A DNA stretch of 5,607 bases from an uncultured Peptococcaceae bacterium. Lineage in GTDB: Bacteria > Bacillota > Peptococcia > Peptococcales > Peptococcaceae. The notes below the pieces were generated by a model. That model was not told the origin of the DNA and made no database searches. It saw only the letters and a program-made list of their open reading frames with translations. The translations under genes were made by a program, and so were the position numbers. The DNA lies in assembly GCA_900556545.1 (NCBI GenBank), contig USPE01000135.1, positions 1 to 5,607 of the forward strand, in the 5' to 3' direction. Each line of letters starts with the position of its first letter. Within the stretch, counting starts at the first letter, position 1. Shown one piece after another: positions 1 through 5,607 of this stretch.

Positions 1-884
1 CGGAAAAGATCCACGCGCTCAATGGTGGAGATGGCTTCTATTTTTATGATGCCGCAGCTCCAATTGTGACAGCAGATTCTATCAATTATGAAAAAGCATT
101 CTGGGCCTCCCGCTATGATAAAGGCGAGGCTGATTATCTGAACTGTCCAATGAATGAAGACGAATATAATCGTTTTTACGATGCATTAATCGGTGCAGAA
201 CTGATTGATACCAAAGATTTTGAAAAAGAAAAGTTTTTTGAAGGCTGTATGCCTATCGAAGCTATGGCCAGCCGTGGTCGGCAAACCTTATTGTTTGGAC
301 CAATGAAACCAGTTGGATTAATTGACAAACGGACTGGCGATTCTTCCTACGCAGTGGTACAGCTGCGAAAAGATAATCAGGAAGGAACGCTGTTCAATAT
401 TGTAGGTTTTCAGACACGGATGAAATGGGGCGAACAAAAACGGGTTTTGCAAATGATTCCCGGTCTGGAACAGGCTGATATTGTTCGCTATGGTGTTATG
501 CATCGCAATACCTTTGTAAATGCACCAATCTCATTAGAAGCAACAGGTCAAATTAAAAATCGTTCTGCACTATTTTTGGCAGGTCAGATCACAGGTGTGG
601 AAGGTTATGTGGAATCTACTGCCAGCGGATTGGTGGCAGCCATCAATGCTGCCAGATTATATCAGCAGAAAGATTTATTGCAGTTTCCGTTAACAACTGC
701 TATTGGCGGATTGATGAATTATATTGTAACAGCTGACAGTAAACATTTTCAGCCTATGAATATTAATTTTAGTCTGCTCCCTGGTTTAGGGCAAAAAATT
801 CGGAACAAAAAAGAAAAAAATGCCTTGATTGCCCAACGGGCATTAGATGCACTAGATGCATTTTTACAGCAGGAGCAGCCTTAA
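1..884 (+). CDS. trmFO: TrmFO, folate/FAD-dependent tRNA (uracil-54-C5)-methyltransferase, 3' part
   Basis: This enzyme uses methylenetetrahydrofolate and FAD to methylate U54 in the T-loop of tRNA, in the cytoplasm. The reading frame is open from base 3 to the TAA at 882-884, about 293 residues. The family is usually about 435-440 residues, so roughly the first third, with the N-terminal FAD-binding motif, lies outside the window. Visible family signatures are FYDAAAPIV, SRYDKGEADYLNCPM, FFEGCMP, MASRGRQTLLFGPMKPVGL, VQLR, NIVGFQT, MKWGEQKRV, YGVMHRNTF and the C-terminal ITGVEGYVEST with SGL. The Cys of NCPM (bases 144-146) probably matches the catalytic Cys226 of the Bacillus subtilis enzyme; that mapping is from memory. 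The GTG at 66 is an internal Val, because family similarity continues upstream of it. The gene heads the usual trmFO-xerC-hslVU block. It could only be confused with the related GidA/MnmG, but the NCPM and MASRGRQTLLFGPMKPVGL blocks favour TrmFO. Confidence 0.96.
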   Translation, partial: EKIHALNGGDGFYFYDAAAPIVTADSINYEKAFWASRYDKGEADYLNCPMNEDEYNRFYDALIGAELIDTKDFEKEKFFEGCMPIEAMASRGRQTLLFGPMKPVGLIDKRTGDSSYAVVQLRKDNQEGTLFNIVGFQTRMKWGEQKRVLQMIPGLEQADIVRYGVMHRNTFVNAPISLEATGQIKNRSALFLAGQITGVEGYVESTASGLVAAINAARLYQQKDLLQFPLTTAIGGLMNYIVTADSKHFQPMNINFSLLPGLGQKIRNKKEKNALIAQRALDALDAFLQQEQP

Positions 885-940
885 ATTTGTGTATATATTG
901 TACTTGTATATTACATTTGCAACGGTTTAACCTCATCAAC

Positions 941-947
941 AAAGGAG
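941..947 (+). promoter_or_regulatory. Ribosome binding site of xerC
   Basis: AAAGGAG lies 10 bases before the ATG at 958. It is the only purine-rich site in the 73-base gap after trmFO and fixes the xerC start. The gap is AT-rich and contains no terminator hairpin, so read-through from trmFO is likely. Confidence 0.8.
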
Positions 948-957
948 AGTTGCCTTT

Positions 958-1860
958 ATGTCTCATCCTTATTCGTATTATTTACAGGAATTTTTAAGTT
1001 GGCTGCAGAACGAAAAGGCATGTTCCGTACATACCATCACTGCCTACAGCAAAGACTTGGAGCAGTTCGGACAATTTGTAGAACAAGAGAATTTGCAGAT
1101 AGAACGATTAGAGTATCGTGATTTACGCTATTACATGGCCAGCCTTCAAAAAGGGCAGACTTTGAAAAAAACGACAGTGAGCCGTAAAACAGCTGCTTTA
1201 AAAAGTTTCTTTAAGTTTTTGTATCGTGAAGGATTTTTGGAGCGCAACCCAGCTGATTTACTGTCAGCGCCTAAAAAAGAAAAGCATCTACCTTCTGTCA
1301 TCAATGAAATTGATATAACGCAATTTTTAGATGACTTTTTGTCTGGTGAGGAGCCGGCGCAGTTGCGGGATAAAGCAATTTTTGAATTGTTGTACAGTTC
1401 GGGATTGCGTGTATCTGAGTTGGTAAATCTGGATTTAAACACTGTGAATAAACAAAAAGGTATGCTGCGTATCTTAGGAAAAGGCAATAAAGAACGGGTA
1501 GTTCCCATTGGCGAGCAGGCGCAGTGTGCTATTGCCCGATATTTAGAAAGCGGCCGTCCTTTTTTAGTAAAGCAACAAGAAGAAACAGGACTGTTCTTAA
1601 ATCAGCAGGGGAACAGGCTGACGAGTCGTGGTGTAGAATATATTCTGGAGCAATATATCAAAAAAGGAGCGCTAAAATACAAAGTAACACCGCACGCCTT
1701 TCGCCATTCCTTTGCGACGCATTTGTTGGATAACGGTGCTGACTTACGAGTAATTCAGGAGCTTTTGGGACACGAGAGCCTTTCCACCACACAGATTTAC
1801 ACTGAAGTCTCCAAGTCTCATTTACAGCAAGTTTATTTAAAAACACATCCACGGGCATAA
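958..1860 (+). CDS. xerC: XerC-type tyrosine recombinase (CodV homologue)
   Basis: This is a site-specific tyrosine recombinase that, with a XerD partner, resolves chromosome dimers at dif during division. The 300-residue length is typical of XerC/XerD. The N-terminal SAM-like core-binding domain covers about residues 5-95 (YLQEFLSWLQNEK, HTITAYSKDL, ISRKTAALKSFF-like segment, NPAD). The catalytic domain covers about 110-295. All expected active-site residues are present with family spacing: Arg151 in SGLRVSEL, Lys175 in GKGNKER, His246 and Arg249 in TPHAFRHSFATH, His272 in LLGHESLSTTQIYT, and the nucleophile Tyr281. The start is set by AAAGGAG 10 bases upstream. Its place between trmFO and hslV matches codV of Bacillus, which supports a housekeeping role over a phage or transposon integrase. 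XerC and XerD are hard to tell apart by sequence, so the symbol rests mainly on context. Confidence 0.95.
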   Translation: MSHPYSYYLQEFLSWLQNEKACSVHTITAYSKDLEQFGQFVEQENLQIERLEYRDLRYYMASLQKGQTLKKTTVSRKTAALKSFFKFLYREGFLERNPADLLSAPKKEKHLPSVINEIDITQFLDDFLSGEEPAQLRDKAIFELLYSSGLRVSELVNLDLNTVNKQKGMLRILGKGNKERVVPIGEQAQCAIARYLESGRPFLVKQQEETGLFLNQQGNRLTSRGVEYILEQYIKKGALKYKVTPHAFRHSFATHLLDNGADLRVIQELLGHESLSTTQIYTEVSKSHLQQVYLKTHPRA

Positions 1861-1875
1861 CGACCGTTTAAAGAT

Positions 1876-1882
1876 AAGGAGG
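1876..1882 (+). promoter_or_regulatory. Ribosome binding site of hslV
   Basis: AAGGAGG lies 6 bases before the ATG at 1889. It is a strong site that decides the start, and so places Thr directly after the initiator Met, as needed for the HslV active site. Confidence 0.85.
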
Positions 1883-1888
1883 ATTTCT

Positions 1889-2413
1889 ATGACTACCATT
1901 TTAGCAGTAAAAAAGGATAATCAGGTAGCGATTGCTGGCGATGGTCAAGTAACTTTAGGCGAAAAAGTTATCATGAAACATTCAGCCAAAAAAGTGCGTA
2001 CCTTATATCATGGAAAAGTTGTAACCGGTTTTGCCGGTTCGGTATCTGACGCAATTACATTATTTGAAAAGTTTGAAAATCATCTGGAATCTACCAGAGG
2101 AAACTTAACAAAAGCCGCTGTTGAAATGGCAAAAGAATGGCGGTCCGATAAAATATTAAAAAATCTGGAGGCCATGCTGATTGTTGCTAATAAAGAAGAA
2201 CTTCTGGTACTCTCCGGCAATGGGGAAGTTATCACGCCAGATTTTGATACAGTTGCCATCGGCTCAGGCGGTTCTTATGCCTATGCAGCTTCCTTAGCGT
2301 TATTGCAGAACAGCAATTTAAGTGCTGCTGAGATCGCCAGAAAATCGCTGGAAATTGCCAGTGAAATTTGTGTCTTTACCAATAACCATATTACTGTGGA
2401 AGAAGTACAGTAG
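1889..2413 (+). CDS. hslV: HslV (ClpQ), peptidase subunit of the HslVU protease
   Basis: HslV is a proteasome-beta-like N-terminal nucleophile peptidase. It forms a double hexameric ring that degrades proteins unfolded by HslU in the cytoplasm. The 174-residue length is normal. The protein begins MTTILAVKK, so removal of Met would expose Thr2 as catalytic residue 1. Other family marks are AIAGDGQVTLG (Asp18), the SAKKVRTLY segment whose second Lys (Lys35) aligns with the catalytic Lys33 of mature E. coli HslV, GFAGSVSDAITLFEKFE, AKEWRSDKILKNLEAML, the AIGSGGSYA loop (GSGG at 125-128) and ICVFTNNHITVEE. Relative to E. coli there is one extra residue in LGEKVIMKHSAKK, as I recall for Bacillus ClpQ. 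Unlike Bacillus ClpQ, which as known to me has a longer N-terminus and an N-terminal Ser nucleophile, this one has the direct Met-Thr-Thr form. It lies 28 bases after xerC and 11 before its partner hslU, so co-expression is very likely. Confidence 0.97.
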   Translation: MTTILAVKKDNQVAIAGDGQVTLGEKVIMKHSAKKVRTLYHGKVVTGFAGSVSDAITLFEKFENHLESTRGNLTKAAVEMAKEWRSDKILKNLEAMLIVANKEELLVLSGNGEVITPDFDTVAIGSGGSYAYAASLALLQNSNLSAAEIARKSLEIASEICVFTNNHITVEEVQ

Positions 2414-2418
2414 GAGGG
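2412..2418 (+). promoter_or_regulatory. Ribosome binding site of hslU overlapping the hslV stop codon
   Basis: AGGAGGG begins inside the TAG stop of hslV (2411-2413) and ends 6 bases before the hslU ATG at 2425. Terminating ribosomes leave the site exactly where new ones load. This suggests coupled translation of the two subunits, though coupling itself is inferred. Confidence 0.8.
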
Positions 2419-2424
2419 AACACA

Positions 2425-3816
2425 ATGGAAAATTTGACACCACAACAGATCGTAAATGAATTGGATAAGTATATTATCGGTCAGCAAGAGGCAAAAAAAA
2501 GTGTAGCAGTTGCTTTACGCAATCGGTATCGGCGCAGTCGTTTACCAAAAGAACAACAGGAAGAAATCAGTCCTAAAAATATTATTATGATTGGGCCTAC
2601 TGGTGTAGGTAAAACAGAAATTGCCCGCAGATTGGCCAAATTGGTACAGGCACCGTTTGTAAAAGTAGAAGCAACAAAATTTACCGAGGTCGGTTATGTA
2701 GGCCGTGACGTAGAGTCTGTGATTCGGGACTTGCTGGAAGCGGCAATTCGTCAGGTAAATGAAAGAATGACAAAAGAAGTAGAACAGCAGGCAGAACAGT
2801 TGGCAGAGGAACGGCTATTGGACATTCTGGCACCATTGCCAAAGAAAAAAACCGCAATGAATAATCCCTTTGAGATGTTTTTTAATAATAGCAATGCTGC
2901 CTCAGCCAATACAGAAAATACTGCAGATGTACAAACAATAAAAGATAAACGGGAAATTTTAAAGCAAAAATTACGTCGGCAGGAGTTAGAAGATGATTTT
3001 ATTGATGTCGAAGTAGAAGACAGTAACTCTATGAACGATATGTTGGCCAGTATGGGCATGGACGATACCAATGGAAATTTGAGCGACATGTTTAACAATT
3101 TCATGCCGAAAAAAATGAAAAAACGAAAAGTAACAGTAACACAAGCTCGTAAAATTCTGGCACAACAGGAAGCTGAAAAGCTGGTCGATTTCGACGATGT
3201 AAAACAGGAAGCAATTGCTTTGGCTGAAAACCATGGAATTATTTTTTTAGATGAAATTGACAAAATAGCAGGAAAAGGTAGCAGCAGTGGTCCAGATGTT
3301 TCCCGGGAAGGGGTGCAGCGGGACATTCTTCCAATTGTGGAAGGCAGTGTAGTAAAAACCAAATATGGAAATATTCGTACCGACCATATTTTATTTATTG
3401 CTGCCGGTGCATTTCATGTAGCCAAACCGACTGATCTAATTCCAGAACTGCAAGGACGTTTTCCAGTGCGGGTGTATTTGGAAAATCTGACACAGCAGGA
3501 TTTGGAACGAATTTTAAGAGAGCCGGATAATTCTCTGCTAAAGCAGTATACGCAACTGATGAAAACAGAAGATGTCGCTCTAACTTTTACGGATGATGCA
3601 GTTACCCAATTGGCCAAAATTGCTTATGATTTGAACGAAGAAGCGGAAAACCTTGGGGCACGTCGTCTGCATACTATTTTAGAAAAACTGCTGGCAGATT
3701 TGATGTATGCAGCCAGCGAATATGCTGGTACACAGTTTATAATTGACAGTGTGTATGTGAAAGAGCATCTTAGTGAAATGATGATCGATCGGGATTTAAG
3801 TAAATTTATTTTATAA
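2425..3816 (+). CDS. hslU: HslU (ClpY), AAA+ unfoldase subunit of the HslVU protease
   Basis: HslU is the hexameric AAA+ ATPase that recognises, unfolds and threads substrates into HslV. Its 463 residues match the family range. The N-terminus has the typical LTPQQIVNELDKYIIGQ start. Walker A is GPTGVGKT (57-64), the pore loop is GYVG (90-93), Walker B is IIFLDEID (272-279), the likely arginine finger is Arg345 in ELQGRFPVRV, and sensor 2 is GARRLHT (411-417). The C-terminus ends DLSKFIL, the tail known in this family to dock into HslV and activate it. The substrate-contacting I domain spans about residues 110-240. It contains Asn/Ala-rich (145-165) and Met-rich (203-231) low-complexity stretches between charged helices. 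The GYVGRDVES block and intact I domain separate it from ClpX. hslV is 11 bases upstream. No terminator follows, and galU starts after 36 bases. Confidence 0.98.
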   Translation: MENLTPQQIVNELDKYIIGQQEAKKSVAVALRNRYRRSRLPKEQQEEISPKNIIMIGPTGVGKTEIARRLAKLVQAPFVKVEATKFTEVGYVGRDVESVIRDLLEAAIRQVNERMTKEVEQQAEQLAEERLLDILAPLPKKKTAMNNPFEMFFNNSNAASANTENTADVQTIKDKREILKQKLRRQELEDDFIDVEVEDSNSMNDMLASMGMDDTNGNLSDMFNNFMPKKMKKRKVTVTQARKILAQQEAEKLVDFDDVKQEAIALAENHGIIFLDEIDKIAGKGSSSGPDVSREGVQRDILPIVEGSVVKTKYGNIRTDHILFIAAGAFHVAKPTDLIPELQGRFPVRVYLENLTQQDLERILREPDNSLLKQYTQLMKTEDVALTFTDDAVTQLAKIAYDLNEEAENLGARRLHTILEKLLADLMYAASEYAGTQFIIDSVYVKEHLSEMMIDRDLSKFIL

Positions 3817-3838
3817 TTTTTTGCATTTATCATTATGT

Positions 3839-3844
3839 AGGGAG
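3839..3844 (+). promoter_or_regulatory. Ribosome binding site of galU
   Basis: AGGGAG (core GGAG) lies 8 bases before the ATG at 3853, in the 36-base gap after hslU. The gap shows no convincing promoter or terminator, so galU probably relies at least partly on transcription from upstream genes. Confidence 0.7.
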
Positions 3845-3852
3845 TTTTTATT

Positions 3853-4737
3853 ATGCCAATTACCAAAGCAGTCATTCCTGCTGCTGGACTGGGTACTCGT
3901 TTTTTGCCTGCCACCAAAGCACAGCCAAAGGAAATGCTGCCCATTGTCGATAAACCTACCATTCAATATATTATTGAAGAAGCGGTTGCTTCCGGTATTA
4001 CTGATATCTTAATTATTACCGGTCGAAACAAACGGGCTATTGAAGACCATTTTGACCGCTCTATTGAATTAGAGTTGGAATTAGAACGAAAACATAAAGA
4101 GACGCTGCTGAAAGAAATCAAAGCTATCTCTCAGTTGGTCAATATTCAGTATATCCGCCAGCAAACACCAAAAGGACTTGGACATGCAGTTTTGTGTGCT
4201 AAAAATTTTGTAGGCAATGAACCTTTTGCTGTTCTTTTAGGCGATGATGTGGTGGATTCGCACGTACCATGTTTAAAACAATTGATGCAGGTTTATGAAC
4301 GGTACAATTCCACTGTACTTGGTGTACAGCAAGTTGCCTGGGAAGATGTGAATAAATATGGTATTGTTTCCGGCGAGGTGATGGAAGACGGCATCCATAA
4401 AGTAAAAACCTTGTTCGAAAAACCAGACCGTGAAATTGCACCATCCAATGTGGCAATTTTGGGACGTTACATTATTACGCCTGACATTTTTCCAATCTTG
4501 GAGAAAACAGAGCCTGGCGCTGGATTGGAAATTCAGCTGACAGATGCATTAAAAGAACTGGCACGGCATAAAGCAGTGTATGCTTATGAGTTTGCAGGCT
4601 GCCGTTATGATGTTGGCGATAAATTAGGTTTTTTGAAAGCAACTGTAGAAATGGCTTTAAAACGACCGGATCTGCATGACGATTTTTCTGCTTATCTAAA
4701 ATCGCTGACAGAACAGTGGGAGCATCTGAGTTGTTAA
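3853..4737 (+). CDS. galU: GalU, UTP--glucose-1-phosphate uridylyltransferase
   Basis: GalU joins UTP and glucose 1-phosphate to give UDP-glucose and pyrophosphate. UDP-glucose feeds polysaccharide, glycolipid, teichoic acid or LPS-type envelope synthesis and galactose metabolism. At 294 residues it has the usual bacterial GalU length. The nucleotide-binding start AAGLGTRFLPATKAQPKEML (10-29) carries the GxGTRxxPxTK signature. It is followed by KPTIQYIIEEAVASGI, ITGRNKRAIEDHFD (55-68), QTPKGLGHAV (104-113), the metal-binding LLGDD (128-132), KYGIVSG (168-174), LFEKP (187-191), GLEIQLTDAL (224-233) and AGCRYDVGDKLGF (248-260). These distinguish it from the related glucose-1-phosphate thymidylyltransferase RmlA. 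The ATG is supported by AGGGAG 8 bases upstream. In Bacillus-type genomes codY follows hslU; here galU takes that place. Base and codon use look like those of the neighbours, so I see no sign of recent transfer. Which cell-surface pathway it feeds cannot be told from this window. Confidence 0.96.
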   Translation: MPITKAVIPAAGLGTRFLPATKAQPKEMLPIVDKPTIQYIIEEAVASGITDILIITGRNKRAIEDHFDRSIELELELERKHKETLLKEIKAISQLVNIQYIRQQTPKGLGHAVLCAKNFVGNEPFAVLLGDDVVDSHVPCLKQLMQVYERYNSTVLGVQQVAWEDVNKYGIVSGEVMEDGIHKVKTLFEKPDREIAPSNVAILGRYIITPDIFPILEKTEPGAGLEIQLTDALKELARHKAVYAYEFAGCRYDVGDKLGFLKATVEMALKRPDLHDDFSAYLKSLTEQWEHLSC

Positions 4738-4766
4738 AATTTTTTCTATAATCTTGGAAAAAAATA

Positions 4767-4795
4767 TTGTATTTTTACTTATTCTATGATATTAT
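4767..4795 (+). promoter_or_regulatory. Putative sigma-A promoter of rpsB
   Basis: A -35-like TTGTAT (4767-4772) and a -10-like TATTAT (4790-4795) are separated by the ideal 17 bases, inside an AT-rich stretch after galU. Transcription would start near 4802 and give a leader of about 120 bases. The boxes match the consensus at 4 of 6 and 5 of 6 positions. This is the best pair in the intergenic region, but no start site has been shown. Confidence 0.6.
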
Positions 4796-4801
4796 TACAA
4801 A

Positions 4802-4921
4802 CGGTGCAAATACACACGTCCATTGATTTTGCAGGCAGAGCCACCAGATGGTTCCTGTAAAAAAAGAGACGGGCGGAGGAATGCAACAAAAAAATCTAAA
4901 TGAAGAGAGGAGGTGTCCGAA
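4802..4921 (+). promoter_or_regulatory. Structured 5' leader of rpsB, candidate S2 autoregulatory RNA
   Basis: The predicted leader can fold. An inner hairpin pairs GAGCCA (4838-4843) with TGGTTC (4849-4854), with one G-U pair, around a CCAGA loop. It is extended by CAG (4832-4834) with CTG (4855-4857) across a GCA bulge. An outer helix can pair CGTCC (4817-4821) with GGGCG (4871-4875), with one G-U pair. The hairpin is followed by a run of A rather than T, so it is not a terminator. Ribosomal protein operons are often controlled by the protein binding its own leader, and rpsB is so regulated in E. coli. That this leader does the same is inference from position and folding potential. I do not recognise it as a named RNA family. 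Confidence 0.45.
4908..4915 (+). promoter_or_regulatory. Ribosome binding site of rpsB
   Basis: AGGAGGTG is a full 8-base complement to the usual 16S rRNA 3' end and lies 6 bases before the ATG at 4922. It is the strongest such site in the window, as expected for a highly expressed ribosomal protein gene. Confidence 0.9.
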
Positions 4922-5607
4922 ATGGCAGTAATCTCTATGAAACAGTTATTAGAGGCTGGGGTACATTTTTGTCATCAAACAAAAAGCTGGAACCCTAAAA
5001 TGGCTCCTTACATTTTTGCAGAAAGAAATGGTATTTATATCATTGACTTGCAGAAAACAGTAAAAAAAGTTGTAGAAGCGTACGATTTCGTACGTGAAGT
5101 AGCAGCAACAGGAAAACCAATCCTGTTCGTTGGTACAAAAAAACAGGCACAAGAAACTATTAAAGAAGAAGCCTTGAGAGCAGAACAGTTCTATGTAAAC
5201 GAAAGATGGTTGGGTGGTATGCTGACCAACTACAAAACAATCGAAAAACGGATTGAACGTTTAAGAAAACTGGAAACTATGGAAGCTGACGGCACTCTGG
5301 ATCTGCTGACCAAAAAAGAAAAATTCAAATTATTGGGCGAAAAAGAAAAACTGGAACGGTTCCTGGGCGGTATCAAAGATATGCCTGGACTGCCTGGTGC
5401 ATTGTTCGTGATTGACCCAAGAAAAGAAAAAATTGCTGTTACTGAAGCAAGAAAATTAGGGATCCCTGTTGTCGCTATTGTTGATACCAACTGCGATCCT
5501 GATGAAATCGATTATGTTATTCCTGGCAATGATGATGCTATCAGAGCCGTTAAATTATTGACCTCTGTAGTCAGTGATGCCATTATGGAAGCTAAACAAG
5601 GCGCCAG
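4922..5607 (+). CDS. rpsB: 30S ribosomal protein S2, 5' part
   Basis: S2 binds late in assembly to the back of the 30S subunit, between head and body, and is needed for S1 binding. The frame is open from the ATG to the window edge: 228 full codons plus two bases. The family is roughly 230-260 residues, so only the C-terminal tail is missing. Signatures are MAVISMKQLLEAGVHF, WNPKMAPYIFAERNGIYIIDL, PILFVGTKKQAQ, RWLGGMLTNYKTI, a charged coiled-coil hairpin at about residues 100-145, LPGALFVIDPRKE, ARKLGIPVVAIVDTNCDPD and IDYVIPGNDDAIRA. The start is set by AGGAGGTG 6 bases upstream. Two changes stand out in the usual HFGHQTRRWNPKM block: the Gly after HF is Cys17 (TGT, 4970-4972), and the RR before Trp is Lys-Ser. 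tsf is the expected next gene but lies outside the window. Confidence 0.98.
   Translation, partial: MAVISMKQLLEAGVHFCHQTKSWNPKMAPYIFAERNGIYIIDLQKTVKKVVEAYDFVREVAATGKPILFVGTKKQAQETIKEEALRAEQFYVNERWLGGMLTNYKTIEKRIERLRKLETMEADGTLDLLTKKEKFKLLGEKEKLERFLGGIKDMPGLPGALFVIDPRKEKIAVTEARKLGIPVVAIVDTNCDPDEIDYVIPGNDDAIRAVKLLTSVVSDAIMEAKQGA

Noticed and set aside
66..884. GTG at 66 as the start of a complete trmFO
   Set aside because: The frame is open to the left edge, and the residues before it (FYDAAAPIV) match conserved TrmFO sequence, so this Val is internal and the gene is cut by the window edge.
887..912. Possible promoter for xerC (TTGTGT with TATATT)
   Set aside because: The spacer is only 14 bases and the boxes are poor; the AT-rich gap offers many chance matches, and read-through from trmFO explains expression.
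905..915. Small inverted repeat TGTA-TAT-TACA in the trmFO-xerC gap
   Set aside because: Four-base arms of pure AT-rich sequence are expected by chance here, and there is no T-run or known operator to support a function.
958..1860. Tyrosine recombinase as the integrase of a mobile element
   Set aside because: The conserved trmFO-xerC-hslVU context, family-typical length and absence of repeats, att sites or cargo genes point to chromosomal XerC.
2751..3362. 203-codon minus-strand open frame opposite hslU
   Set aside because: It lies wholly inside the well-supported hslU gene, its product is a Ser/Phe/Cys-rich shadow of the other strand, and it has no neighbours on that strand.
4740..4763. 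Inverted repeat TTTTTTC / GAAAAAA after galU as a terminator
   Set aside because: The stem has one G-C pair, a 10-base loop and no T-run after it, so it would be too weak as an intrinsic terminator; the arms are simple homopolymer runs.
4802..4880. T-box or other metabolite riboswitch upstream of rpsB
   Set aside because: No T-box motif, specifier stem or terminator/antiterminator pair is visible, and the downstream gene is a ribosomal protein gene.

Overview
The window is an ordinary-looking housekeeping stretch of a low-GC Firmicutes chromosome. All six genes are on the + strand: trmFO (3' part) - xerC - hslV - hslU - galU - rpsB (5' part). The order trmFO/gid - xerC/codV - hslV/clpQ - hslU/clpY is the classic Firmicutes arrangement, and rpsB lies a short way downstream, as in many members of the phylum. 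The strong AGGAGG-type ribosome binding sites, AT-rich codon choice and Gram-positive-like HslV and HslU sequences agree with this. A Negativicutes-type organism is my guess for the lineage, but the window alone does not prove it.

Layout: positions 1-884 hold the C-terminal two thirds of TrmFO (tRNA m5U54 methylation). A 73-base gap with a good ribosome binding site leads to a complete XerC-type tyrosine recombinase (958-1860). HslV (1889-2413) and HslU (2425-3816) follow with gaps of 28 and 11 bases, and encode the two halves of the HslVU protease. After a 36-base gap comes GalU (3853-4737), which makes UDP-glucose. The spacing and the absence of any terminator suggest that xerC to galU are co-transcribed, with the main promoter upstream of the window. 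The interval 4738-4921 is the only substantial intergenic region. It carries a plausible sigma-A promoter and a roughly 120-base structured leader for rpsB, which encodes ribosomal protein S2 and runs off the right edge.

The genes serve separate core functions: tRNA modification, chromosome dimer resolution, regulated proteolysis, envelope sugar precursor supply and translation. They form one pathway only in the case of hslV and hslU. I see no mobile element, CRISPR array, tRNA or rRNA gene, or defence system, and no evidence for a new multi-gene system. The points most worth a second look are the structured rpsB leader (a candidate S2 autoregulatory RNA), galU in the place where Bacillus-type genomes carry codY, and a Gly-to-Cys change in a conserved N-terminal motif of S2.
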